64,000 nt of DNA from assembly GCA_942490775.1 (NCBI GenBank), contig CALNYL010000001.1:186001-250000 (forward strand), written 5' to 3'. The notes below the pieces were generated by a model. The model did no database searches, was not told the DNA's origin, and worked only from the letters and a program-made list of their open reading frames with translations. Origin of the DNA: UBA6489 sp942490775. GTDB taxonomy: Bacteria; Patescibacteriota; Gracilibacteria; BD1-5; UBA6164. Numbering within the stretch: position 1 is the first letter of the stretch; every line of letters begins with the position of its first letter. This document shows positions 29,177 to 39,705 of this stretch, piece by piece. A program made the translations under genes and the position numbers.

Positions 29177-30808
29177 CTACTCCCCATAATTCTTCCTAAA
29201 CTTCACCAACATCGGACTCATAAACCTTTCAGGAACCTCCATACCTCAAGCCCTCCTTCTCTCTTCAAACTCCTCCTCACTAACCCTAACATTCAAAACC
29301 CTATTAGGCATATCAATCTCAACAATATCTCCATCCCTAACCAAACCAATCCTTCAACCATTATAAGCCTCTGGACTAATATGCCCAATACATGGACCAG
29401 CAGTTCATCCGCTAAATCTACCATCAGTCAGTAATGCAACTTTTGTAAAACCAGCTCACTTTATAGCAGAAGTAGGAGTTAACATCTCTGGCATTCAAGG
29501 AGCTCAAGCAGGACCTTGATAGGGAAGTACTACTATATCTCACTCCTCTATTTTTCACTGTGCCACTCAATCAATTACATCCTGTTCTGAATAAAACACC
29601 TTAGCAGGTCAGCTATGTACTAGCATATCAGGAGTTACAGAAGTTTGTTTTACCACAGACTCTCTACAAATATTTCATTTCAATGCCGCAACTCATCATT
29701 CTTTATAATAAGCATTTTCAGGAGTTCTAATAATTTCATCATCAAGTATTTTATAGTCTTTTAACCTCTCTCATACAGAAACTGTAACAGTCGGTCTATT
29801 TGTATTCACCTTATCCTCATATCTTTTCATAACTCATCTTATGCCTCAAGCATTATCTAAATCTTCTATCACATAAGGTCAAGCAGGTCTAAGATGACAA
29901 ATATTTGGTGTAGTTCTAGATATCTTATCAAAAGAATGTAAATCTATATCTACTCAGCTTTCTTTTGCTATAGCAGGTAAATGAAGTGTTACATTTGTAG
30001 AACCTCAAATAGCATTATCAACTAACATAGCATCATCAAAGGCTTCTTTAGTCATTATATCCCTTGGTTTTATATTATTTCTAACTAGCTCTACCGCTCT
30101 TCTACCAGATTCATAAGCCTGTTTTTTCTTTTCTGGAGAAATCGCTATAGTTGTAGCACATCACTCTACACTCATTCACATAGCTTCTGTAACACATGCC
30201 ATCGAGTTAGCAGTAAATAAACCTGCACAACTTCAAGCCGTTGGACAAGAACCACACTCAGCTTCATATAATTCTTCTTTTCATATTTTTCAGTTTTTAT
30301 AAGCTCATACAGCTTCAAATACACTTATTAAATCTTTTTTTTCTCATTTTATTTCTCATGACTTCATAGCTCAACCTGTTAAAATAACAGCAGGTAAATT
30401 TAATCTTCAAGCAGCCATTAGCATTCAAGGAGTGATTTTATCACAGTTTGTAACTCATACCCATCAGTCAAAACTATGACTTAGCATCATAATTTCTATA
30501 TTATCAGCTATATGGTCTCTACTTGGCAAACTTAGTCTCATTTCTGCATACATAGCTATTCAATCGCAAACTCAAGGAACTCCCCAAACAAATGGTACTC
30601 ATCCTGCATCTCTTATTCATTTCATAACTTCTGCTGTGAGGATGTTTAGGTGTGTGTGTCATGGGATTATGTTGTTGTAGCTGTTTGCTACTCCTATGTA
30701 TGGTTTGTCTTTTGCGAAGTCTTCTTCTTTTAGTCATGTTGCTCTAAGGAGACTTCTGTGTGGAGCTGTTTCAGCTTTTGTTTTTAAGATGTCTGATTTT
30801 AGTTTCAT
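29177..30808 (-). CDS. ilvD: dihydroxy-acid dehydratase
   Basis: 543 aa. Third step of valine/isoleucine synthesis, an Fe-S dehydratase. Begins MKLKSDILKTKAETAPHRSLLRATGLKEEDF. FVWGVPGVCDGIAM, LSHSFDGWVGVTNCDKITPG (cluster Cys), SCPTAGSCAGLFTANSMAC (second cluster Cys) and LTDGRFSGGT near the end are all present. Length close to the normal 550-570. ATG 30808 is preceded by a ccaccaccacc tract. It follows a 119-aa gene on the same strand. Confidence 0.95.
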
Positions 30809-30852
30809 GGTGGTGGTGGTTAGGAATGTAAAATTTTAAATTAAGAATATTT

Positions 30853-31212
30853 TTAGTATTGTATTTTTTCTTTAATTTCTTGGATTAAGTTTTCAAGATT
30901 ACTCCTTTCATTTTCTCAATATTCAATTGGTGTTGGTATAGAAAGATTTCAGCTTAATTCAATGAATTTTTGTGCTTGTTTTGCAAGATAATTTGTTTTG
31001 TAAGTTATTTTATTTTTTATTTCTTCATCTTTTATTGAAGCTAATTGTTTTGATAATTTTTTGGGGAGTTCTGCTAATAGGTGAGCTTTTTTTATTATTA
31101 TTTTTTTGTATTCATCAATATTTTCTCCTATGCGAAGTTGTGTAAGTGCTTTTTCATTTAATTCTGTAAATTTTTCTGATGTTTCTTCTAGTAATTCTAT
31201 GATTTTATTCAT
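30853..31212 (-). CDS. 119-aa helical protein of unknown function
   Basis: MNKIIELLEETSEKFTELNEKALTQLRIGENIDEYKKIIIKKAHLLAELPKKLSKQLASI... with TGA codons after residue 87 read as Gly; TAA at 30853. Mostly amphipathic helix with regular Leu/Ile spacing. It may be a small helical-bundle protein. The 3' end is 45 bases before ilvD. Confidence 0.6.
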
Positions 31213-31298
31213 GGTTCTTGAGTTATTAAGTATATTTTATGGAGATTTGGGGAAATCAGTATAAAATTTTTTTAGCCCTTTTCATCATTATCTTACAC

Positions 31299-31844
31299 CT
31301 ACAATATATTTTTATATAACTTATCATAATCAATTTTATTGAAATCGCTTGTGTCTAATTCTATATATTTTCATCATATATCTAATTTTTCCCATTCTCA
31401 TTTTAAAAAAACATCTTGTCATTTCTTTATTGTTCTTTCACTATTATCTTTATGTAAAGGGTGTCTATCCTTAGATAGAGACCTTTTTTTAAATCTATTG
31501 AGTAAAATCCTTCATTCTGTGATACATTTTATTTGTATTATATCAAAATCAAATTTATCACGAAAATTATTAAAAACTTCATTAGAGTATTCAGCATAAA
31601 AATTTGCTTCTAAAATAACATCTGTATTTGATATCAAATTTTTTTCTAAAATATAATACAAATTTCTAAATGATAATACCTCAAGCTTTTTTTTCTCTTC
31701 CCAAGTTTGGTATCAAATTTCCTCATATGCAATTTCTTTAAAATCGTCTTTTGAATAACAAGGAATATTTAAATCTTTAGAAACTTTTTTTGCTAATGTA
31801 GTTTTTCCTGTAGCAGGAAGTCAATTTATTATTATGAGTTTCAT
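31299..31844 (-). CDS. P-loop kinase-like ATPase
   Basis: 181 aa. MKLIIINGLPATGKTTLAKK is a Walker A loop at the very N-terminus (first Gly is TGA). SKDDFKEIAYEE, VILEANFY and a lid region RFKKRSLSKDRHPLH follow, as in AAA_33/zeta-toxin-like or shikimate/gluconate-kinase-like small-molecule kinases. The substrate is not evident. ATG 31844; it may be co-transcribed with the 46-aa gene upstream. Confidence 0.75.
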
Positions 31845-31898
31845 AATTTTGTATTATTTGTAAATCAGCTGATCAACAGAAGGTTTTAACCCAATGCC

Positions 31899-32039
31899 TT
31901 ATATATTTTCAATTCAACTTAAATTATCATTATAATCTCTTAATCAACTATTAGATAACCAAATACATTCGCTTTGTAATTCTTTATCATTAGATATTTC
32001 TATAGATTCTTCTATTATTTCTTTTTCCAATATTTGCAT
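31899..32039 (-). CDS. 46-aa small protein
   Basis: MQILEKEIIEESIEISNDKELQSECIWLSNSGLRDYNDNLSGIENI, ATG 32039 to TAA 31899. Acidic, two TGA codons. It sits between the NUDIX gene (45 bases upstream) and the kinase (54 bases downstream) on the same strand. No family recognised. Confidence 0.45.
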
Positions 32040-32083
32040 AGTAAAAATATTAATTAAATAATTTAGCCTGTCAAAAGAGAACT

Positions 32084-32647
32084 TTATATCTTTTCCTTAT
32101 TTTTAAGGTAACCTTCTAATTTCCCAAGTATTCTCTTCACTCAATTAGTCACATCAACCTCTTCTATTTTATCAATATCAAACCATCTTATATCATTTAC
32201 TTCTGTTTCCTGTTTTTCAAAAATTATGTCATCATCTACAGTAACTAAATATCTTATATCAAAGTGAAGGTGTTTTGGTGCATTTTTCCATTTTTCTATA
32301 GTCTGTAATTCTAGGTCAAAACAGTCTTCCATCAAGTCTTGTTTGGTGATTTTTATTCCTGCTTCTTCTTCTAGCTCTCTAACTGCAACATTTTCTAAAT
32401 CAATATCACCATCTGCATGTCATCAAAAGTTTAGCCATACTCAAAGTTTTTTATGGTGCATTAAAAGTGTTTTAGAAAAATCTTTGTTTACAACAAAAAC
32501 TGAGCCTGTGAAGTGTCATTCTAGGTTTCTTTTTATAAATGCTTTTTCGCCATTTCTTTCAAGAAAGACAATAAACTTCTCTGCTACTTCTTTTTCAGTA
32601 GGATAAAATTTTGCATATTTTTTAAATGTATTTTTTAGGTTTTGCAT
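32084..32647 (-). CDS. NUDIX hydrolase
   Basis: 187 aa. The Nudix box GGHADGDIDLENVAVRELEEEAG (about 80-102) has the full Gx5Ex7REUxEExG pattern. Flanking strands (VFVVNKDFSKTLLMHHKKLGVWLNFGGH; HLHFDIRYLVTV) fit. It would hydrolyse a nucleoside diphosphate derivative; the substrate is unknown. ATG 32647. A family-A palindrome lies between it and ilvN. Confidence 0.9.
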
Positions 32648-32771
32648 AGTTTTTTTTAGGACATTAATGGTTAATTAATTTTTTTCAGGATTTAACAGTA
32701 AAAATCAAAAATATTTTAAGATTTTAACAATAAAATCTATTACCTCTAACTAATATGATTTAACTTGTCGC

Positions 32772-32818
32772 TCTCTTCCTTTAGTATTAAAGGAAGAGAT
32801 TCAGAGATAGATTATATT
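32772..32818. repeat. dispersed palindrome family A
   Basis: ctctcttcctttagtattaaaggaagagattcagagatagattat, directly before the ilvN stop codon. Confidence 0.75.
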
Positions 32819-33253
32819 TTAAATCACCTTCTTTTGAAATCTCAATCCACTCTTTTCAAGCTCTTTACTAAATTCTAGTCATACTTCAAAATCCAAAATA
32901 TAAATTCAAACATAATTATCGGGAATAGGAACTATCTTATCTGCTTTTATACTTAGTTTCTTTATTTCTTCCTCATCTTTAGAATAAACATAAAAGACTT
33001 TTTTTATCCTTTTCATATCTGTTACTATTTCTACATCATTTACATCATAAAGCTTAACTACTTGATTTGCTATCTGTTCAGCTTCTATTTCTGAGGTATC
33101 TACTCTCATAAGTATTGTAGCAAACCCATTTTTATCAAATGTGAGATCCATTTCTCAGATATTGTAATTTCTTCTTCTCAAAAGAGAAGTTATTCTATTT
33201 AACACTCAAACTGTATTGTTTGCAGTTACATAGAAGTAAGTATCATTGTTCAT
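32819..33253 (-). CDS. ilvN: acetolactate synthase regulatory subunit
   Basis: 144 aa. Starts MNNDTYFYVTANNTVGVLNRITSLLRRRNYNIGEMDL, the ACT domain of the small subunit that binds valine for feedback control. A second ACT-like half follows (RIKKVFYVYSKDEEEIKKLSIKADKIVPI). It starts 14 bases after the ilvB stop, as is usual for ilvBN. The product name may also be written IlvH. Confidence 0.9.
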
Positions 33254-33267
33254 AGGTTATTTTTTAG

Positions 33268-34956
33268 TTATAAATCCTCCTCACACACTATAGTTTGTGC
33301 TAGAGTAAATCATGCAGGAACCATGGGAAAAATATTATCTTCATCTTTTTTTACTTTTACCTCTATAATACAAGGTCACACTCTTTTAACCTCCTTCTGT
33401 AAAACCTCTTTTAATTCCTCTTCTGACTCTACTCTATATCAAGGCATCCTATAAGCCTCTGCCAGTATCTTAAAATCAGGAGAAGTCATATGAGTAGCAG
33501 CATAGTTTTTATCAAAAAATAAATCTTGCCATTGCCTTACCATTCATAAGAAACTATTATTCATAACTATAACCTTTACATTTAGATTATGCTCAGCTAA
33601 AACCTGAAGTTCCTGTATATTCATTTGCACACCTCAATCTCAAACCACATTTATTAAAACCTTATCAGGATTTGCAAAAGCAGCTCCCATAGAAGCAGGT
33701 ATAGAAAATCACATAGTACCAGCTCAACCAGATGTTAACCGATGCCTAGTAGAAGAAACTTTTAATATCTGACTACACCACATCTGATGCTGTCATACAT
33801 CAGTTGTAAATATATATTTATCCAAGTCTTTCTCAGTTACCTCATTTATTACATTTAGAGCATTTTTAGTTCAAAAATCAGGAGCTTTTACCTCAAACGG
33901 TTTTTCCATTTTCCAAGCCTCAATCTCCTTTTTCCAGTCATCTATTTTTAGTTTATTCAAATCCCTTTCCAGCATCTTATTTAAAAACTCCTTTCCATCA
34001 GCATGAATCGCTATATCAGCTTTTACCAGTTTATTTAGTTCTCATCTATCAATATCTACATGCACTATCTTCTTTCCATTCTCTACCAAACTAGGATAAG
34101 TTCAAACTATTCTATCATCAAATCTAGAACCAATATTTATTATAAGGTCAGAATTGTAAGTGGCTAAATTTGCATGATAAAATCAATGCATTCATAACAT
34201 TCAATGATAGTTTGGATTATCTTCTCTAACTACTCACTTAGCCAATAGAGTAGAAACTATCGGTATTCATAACTTTTTAGCAAACTCATTCAGCTCCTTT
34301 TCTGCATCTGCAAATTTTACTCACTGTCATATAAGTAATATAGGCTTAGAAGCATTTTTTAATAACTCTAAAGTATCGTCTATTTGTTTATCTTCTATTC
34401 ATAAAGTCTCAACATTTGAATAGTATAATTGTTTTTCAAGTTCTTTTTTTGATTCAAATTCTTTCATACTCATATCTTTTGGAAAGTCTATAAGTACTGG
34501 TCAAGACCTACCAGTCGTAGCAATTTTTATGGCTTCATCAAATATAGGTTCTATTTTATTTACATTATCTACTACAAAACTGTGCTTAGTTATACTCATA
34601 GTTGTTCATATAGTATCTAGCTCCTGAAAAGCATCGGTTCACATCACACTATAAGGAACTTGTCATGTAACTATCAAAATAGGTATTGAATCCATATGTG
34701 CATCCATTATACCTGTTATCAAGTTAGAGGTTCAAGGTCAACTCGTTCCAAAACATACTCATAGTTTCTTTCTAGTTCTTGCATAACCTTGAGCTGCAAA
34801 TACTGCTGCTTGTTCATTTCTAACAAGTATATGTTTTATCTCCTTACATTTTTCTAGTCTATCATAGAGTACCATATTTGCCCCTCACGGATACCCAAAT
34901 ATTATATCTACTCAATGTTTTTTAAGAGTTTCTATCATTATATCTGCTCAGTTCAT
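33268..34956 (-). CDS. ilvB: acetolactate synthase catalytic subunit
   Basis: 562 aa. ThDP/FAD enzyme for the first common step of valine and isoleucine synthesis. IIFGYPGGANMVLYD and HILVRNEQAAVFAAQGYAR with the catalytic Glu, FGTSGPGTSNLITGI, and the ThDP motif VVGDGGVQMNIQELQV...MNNSFLGMVRQWQ are all present. At residue 406 a CGG codon lies in STRH-x-LTSGGAGTMGF, where tryptophan is common in the family. ATG 34956. A leader peptide and attenuator stand upstream; ilvN follows. Confidence 0.95.
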
Positions 34957-34985
34957 AGTGGTTTGTGGTTAAAGGGTATTATCAA

Positions 34986-35023
34986 AAAAATCTCCTAAAA
35001 ATTTTATATTTCTAGAAGATTTT
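34986..35023 (-). terminator. attenuator terminator before ilvB
   Basis: Minus-strand RNA aaaucuucuagaaau pairs with auuuuuaggagauuu (two wobble pairs) around a short loop, then a T-run, 30 bases before the ilvB ATG. Its 5' arm can alternatively pair with cuagaagacuuuuuu at the leader stop (35061-35074). Confidence 0.7.
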
Positions 35024-35071
35024 ATATTTTAATTTTTATTTAAAAAATTTTATTTTCAGCAAAAAAGTCTT

Positions 35072-35131
35072 CTAGTTATTGTAATTTAGAAGCACGACTA
35101 CCAGAGAAATCTGAAAAAAAACTTTATTCAT
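35072..35131 (-). CDS. attenuation leader peptide (Val/Leu-rich), upstream of ilvB
   Basis: 19 aa: MNKVFFQISLVVVLLNYNN, ATG 35131, TAG 35072-35074. LVVVLL codons are consecutive, and the stop codon lies at the edge of a segment able to pair with the terminator arm. It is the twin of the rimO leader (same length, F.Q...VVVLL). It very likely senses charged tRNA-Val/Leu by ribosome stalling. Confidence 0.8.
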   Translation of the reverse strand: MNKVFFQISLVVVLLNYNN

Positions 35132-35159
35132 AAATAATTATTTTTTATATTGTATTTTG

Positions 35160-35187
35160 ATAGTATGAAATTTTTTCATAAAAGCAA
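35160..35187 (-). promoter_or_regulatory. promoter of ilvB leader transcript
   Basis: Minus strand: ttgctt (35187-35182), 16 bases, tactat (35165-35160), 28 bases before the leader ATG. Confidence 0.45.
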
Positions 35188-35227
35188 ATTTTTTTATTCC
35201 AAAAACTGTAAATTAACTGCTTCGCAA

Positions 35228-35276
35228 AACTGTAGCCTTTTCCCTTGAGAAGTGGAGAGAGTTTAGAGAAATGTCC
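35228..35276. repeat. dispersed palindrome family A (degenerate)
   Basis: gccttttcccttgagaagtggagagagtttagagaaatg, just before the 259-aa membrane gene's stop. Confidence 0.6.
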
Positions 35277-35292
35277 TTTATTTCCCAAAAAC

Positions 35293-36072
35293 TTAAAAAA
35301 AACCTTTAAACTTTTTCCATGGAATTTTTCTAATCAAAGACCTTATAAATCTTACAAATCAATCAACCACACTAATCAATGAATTTAAAAACTTCAAAAT
35401 CAACTTTATAAAAATTATTACCATAACAACATAAAATATTCCCATTCAAACCTGAAATTTAGAGAAATTAGTAATTCAATCCCAACTCTTCCTATCAAAT
35501 CAATGTCAAATATAAACAATAGCAACAAAATCTAAAACCTCTCAGATTCAGTTAATAAAAACCCTCGAAGCCTCTCTACTATGATATGCAACAGGAGTCT
35601 CGTATGTGATAGGAGAAGGGCAATAATATCTTAAAATTCATGTAATAGGAGAAAAAACGAACCTAGTTCAAATTCATATAGAAGAAGCAACAGTATTAGC
35701 TATCTTTTCCTTATCATCTTTTTCATTTAAATGCTGTAAAGAAGCAACAACTAAATCATTTTTTATTTGCCTCCATTCACTCCTAACCGATTTACCTAAG
35801 TTCTTATCCTCAATATTATCATCATAAAAATCAATTCAAATCTCAGCCCCTTTAAAAATATTATACTTGATGATATTATTTTCCTGAACAAATAACTGAA
35901 ATCATGGAACCAATAAAGAAAAACTAGCAACCAACATCATTAAACCCATCAAAAAAAATATTATCACAGGAAAAAAACTTTCTATGAAATTTTTCACTAT
36001 TCATAAAAAATCCTTTATAAAAATAGTTACATTTAAAATCTTTTTTTTAATATATCTAAACCACTTTCTCAT
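35293..36072 (-). CDS. 259-aa membrane protein of unknown function
   Basis: MRKWFRYIKKKILNVTIFIKDFLG... An amphipathic basic N-terminus, a strong membrane segment (about 37-62, PVIIFFLMGLMMLVASFSLLV), an outer domain with an acidic stretch (FYDDNIEDKN) and RYYCPSPITYETPVAYHS, then a second membrane segment (VGMGIFYVVMVIIFIKLIL) and a basic tail. Many TGA codons. No family recognised. Confidence 0.6.
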
Positions 36073-36451
36073 TTTAAAAAAATTAATATTAAAAGTCTGA
36101 TATACAGTCTTTATTATTATCTACAGACCTTTTTATTTATTAATATAATCTGCCAATTAATATACTTTTCCAATTATTTATTGAGCAAATAATATATTGA
36201 CAAAATGATATAATAATCTTTTCTAAAAATCATATTATACAAAAGTTCTAATAATTCAAATAATTTTTTTATTATACATAAACAAAGAACTTACAATAAT
36301 ACACAAAAAATTTTAAAAATAGATTTTCTTACCCCCTCCTTACATTCAAATCATATAATACAAATGAAAAAACTTGTCAAATGAAAAAACTTTAGATTTT
36401 TTAATAAAAATCTTTATAATATGCGAAATTTTAATATTTAATAAATTATTT
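36073..36451. other. AT-rich divergent promoter region
   Basis: 380 bases between the membrane gene (minus) and the SLH gene (plus). It contains several A/T tracts and -10-like boxes (gatataataat at about 36209), and an ATG at 36364 opening a short frame (MKKLVKGKNFRFFNKNLYNMRNFNI) that stops before the SLH gene. No convincing gene. Confidence 0.5.
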
Positions 36452-39205
36452 ATGAAAAAAACACTACTTCTAACAATATCATTAATCCTAATTTTCCAAA
36501 TCACAAACAGTACAGACAAGTTTTGTAAGGATAGTAAGGACAGGTTTCAAACCTGTCCCTACAGCTTAATCCCCACAACCTCTGCCAACTTCTCCGACAT
36601 CCCAGAAAACTATCCTTACCAAGAAGCCATAAACTATGCAAAAGAAAATAGCATAGTAAACGGATATTCAGACGGAACATTTAGACCAGAGAATGAAATA
36701 AGTCGTGAGGAGTTTACAAAAATAATAATAGGATCAAATTTTGAAGACTCTGAAATTTATTGAGAAAACTGTTTTTCAGATGTTAAGTGATGAGAATTTG
36801 AAAAGTATATTTGTACAGCAAAGAGAGAGGGGATAATAGGATGATATGATGATGGGACATTTAGACCAAAAAATAAGATTTCGTTTTTGGAGAGTGCGAA
36901 GATAATTGTTTTGGCAGATGAATTTTGAGCATGAGTTGAAGACATTGATTACATAGAATCTGATGGAATTAATATTTTTTGAGAAGGTTTATGAGAAAAA
37001 AAAGCAATACCATTTTCAATCCGTACAGTTGATTCTAAAATAAAAAGAGGAGAAATGGTTGAGATTATATGGAGACTAGAAGAAGGAATTGAAAATAAAA
37101 AGTCTAGAGTATTTTTTAACAAAAGATTTCTTTATCATGTAAAAGATGGAATTGTATATTATGAATGGGATGTTATTGAATGAGCAGATGCTAAAAGTTT
37201 TGAGGTATTATATGAATCAGATAAATGAGGATGTGCAAAAGATAAAGATTATATTTATTTTAATTGAAGAAAAATAAATAAATGAATAGTAAGCGATTTG
37301 GAAACTTTGGAAGTATTGGATGAACACTATTTAAAAGATAAAAATAATATTTATACATACGATAACCGTTTTTCCTTTGTTTCAAATGATGTTGAGAATT
37401 TTCAAGTTATTTTTAAGTGATATGGAAAAGATAAAGATTATGTTTATGATAATGGAAGAAAAATAGAATGAGCCGATCCAAGTACTTTTGTCTTTTTAAG
37501 ATATGGATACTTTAATAGTTATTCCAAAGATAAAAATAATGTTTATCGTAGTGGTTATGTGTTGAAATGAGCAGATCCAGATACCTTTGAAATTATGGAA
37601 AAAGATTATTCAAAAGATAAAAATTTTGTTTATGATGATGGAGAAAAAATAGAATGAGCTGACCCAAGTACCTTTGAAATTATCAATGAAGATTATTCAA
37701 AAGATAAAAATTTTGTTTATTATAATAGAAAAAAAATAGAATGATCAAATCCCAAAACTTTTCAAATCTTGGATGATGATTATTTGAAAGACAAAAACAA
37801 TGTTTATTATAAAGGATATCGGGAAATTATAAAAATAGAATGAGTAGACCTCAAAACTTTCCAAATCTTAAATTATCGTTATTCAAAAGATAAAAAACAT
37901 GTTTATTCTTTGGGAAATAAAATAGAATGAGCAGATTCCGAAACTTTTAAATTATTAGATGATGGTTACTCAAAAGATAAAAATAATTTTTATTATAATG
38001 GCGAAATTGTTGATTGAATAGAAAATACATCATCTTTTGAAGTATTAAATAAACATTATTCAAAAGATGAAAATCATGTTTATTATGATGGTGAAAAAAT
38101 AGAGTGAGCAGACTCTAAAACTTTTCAGTTTCTAAAAGATACTTGATGAAAAACTACAAGTTATGCAAAAGATAAAAATCATATTTACAATTGGCGGGGG
38201 AAAATAGAAATGGAATGAATTGATTCAGAAACTTTTAGTTTTATTTCAGAACTTGATGATAATGTGACTTATTTTAGAGATAAAAATAATGTTTATTATT
38301 CATCTGATAGAGTAGAGTTCGCAAAAATAGAATGAGCAGACCCAAATACTTTTGAACGAATTGATTTTCGTTTTTTTTACACAAAAGATAAAAACTATAA
38401 ATATTGTTTAAAGTATAATGATCATATGGGATGATCTATATTTAGGCTAAATTGAGTAGAATTTTGAGAGTGAGAAGATCTAGGATGGTTGTATTATAAA
38501 GATAGTAAATCCGTATATTATAATTGTAGTGAATTGGAAATAGACTGAATAGATGCAGAAAGTTTTGAAATAATGGAATATAATTACTCAAAGGATAAAA
38601 ATAATGTTTATTATAGACCTTATGATTGTGATTGGTGAGATTGTATTAAAAAAGTTGAATTAGGGGATCCAGAAACCTTTAGAACTATTGAAAAATGATG
38701 AAACAAATATTGATTAGACAAAAATGGAACTTATTCTTGAGGGGAAAAAATCAGCTGAGCAGATTATTCAACTATTGAATCTTTAGAATGAATGTTTTTT
38801 AAAGATAAAAGTAGTATTTATTATACTTGTTTTGATTATCCTACCGTAAAAGTAAAATGAGCTGATTTAGAAAGTTTTCAAGTGCTAGATATAGGACAAG
38901 AATGATATGTAAAAGATAAAAATAATGTTTATTATTTTGACTGTAATAATATATTAGTTATTATGTGAGTAGATTCAGAAACTTTTAAAACACTAGGTAA
39001 TGGTTTTGGGCGGTTTAGTGGCTACTGAAAAGATAAAAATAATTGATATTACAATAAGAATATAATGAAATGAGTAGATATTGAAACATTTGAGTGATTA
39101 GATTGCTGATATGCTAAGGATAAGAATAGGGCTTACCAATCCTGAAAGGAAATACAACTTGAAAAGTGAAAAAAATTAGAAACATTCCGTCCATTTTGTT
39201 GATAA
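36452..39205 (+). CDS. SLH-domain surface protein with DKNYY repeats
   Basis: 917 aa. Signal peptide MKKTLLLTISLILIF, then two SLH-type repeats (FSDIPENYPYQEAINYAKENSIVNGYSDGTFRPENEISREEFTKI; CFSDVKGGEFEKYICTAKREGIIGGYDDGTFRPKNKI) that anchor proteins to cell-wall polymers. From about 250 to the end there are some 18 repeats of 35-50 residues with DKNNVYYxGxKIEGAD..TFxIL, the DKNYY pattern. Between signal peptide and SLH sit about 25 residues (TDKFCKDSKDRFQTCPYSLI) from a family-C palindrome; the paralog at 39249 lacks them. Likely surface-exposed, possibly adhesive. Confidence 0.85.
36538..36564. repeat. family-C palindrome inside the SLH gene
   Basis: ggacaggtttcaaacctgtccctaca, near-perfect 10-bp stem, in frame. 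Same motif as the hairpin at 54489. Confidence 0.8.
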
Positions 39206-39248
39206 ATAGGTACAACTAAATAAAACTTTACCATCTATAAAACACACC

Positions 39249-39705
39249 ATGAAAAAAACACTATTCCTAACAATCCCACTACTCCTAACTCCAACAACCC
39301 TTGCTAATTTCTCCGACATCCCAGAAACTCACCCATACCAAGAAGCCATAAACTATGCAAAAGAAAACAACATAGTAAAAGGATATGATGACTGAACATT
39401 TAGACCAGAAAATAAAATAAGCCGTGAGGAATTTACAAAAATCATAATAGGCTCAAATTTTGAAGAAAGTGAAATTTATTGAGAAAACTGTTTTTCAGAT
39501 GTAAAATGATGAGAGTTTGAAAAGTATATTTGTACAGCAAAGAGAGAGGGGATAATATGATGATGGGACATTTAGACCAAAAAATAAAATTACATTTTTA
39601 GAGAGTGCTAAGATTATAGTAAACGGATTAGGAAAATGATGAGAAATTTGAAATGAAAATTGACTTGAAAAATATTGAAAATATTTGAGTGATAAAAAGG
39701 CATAA
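39249..39705 (+). pseudogene. SLH-domain paralog broken by an 8-base deletion
   Basis: ATG 39249: MKKTLFLTIPLLLTPTTLANFSDIPETHPYQEAINYAKENNIVKGYDDGTFRPENKISREEF..., about 80% like the upstream SLH region. At 39557, where the intact copy reads ggataataggatgatatgatgatggg, the bases ggatgata are missing, probably lost between ata repeats. The frame then hits TAG 39573-39575. The old frame continues DDGTFRPKNKITFLESAKIIVNGLGKGG to TAA 39703-39705. The DKNYY part is also absent. Probably a recent duplication in decay. Confidence 0.85.

Noticed and set aside
31458..31490. Hairpin inside the P-loop kinase as another palindromic insert
   Set aside because: The stem is short and imperfect, and RFKKR...RHP fits the usual lid of small kinases, so no insert is needed to explain it.
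36193..36215. ttgaca next to tataat before the SLH gene
   Set aside because: The two boxes are only about 6 bases apart, so they cannot form one promoter.
36452..39205. Possible CRISPR array because of regularly spaced similar units
   Set aside because: The units are protein repeats (DKNNVYY) varying in length and sequence; no exact direct repeats and no cas genes.
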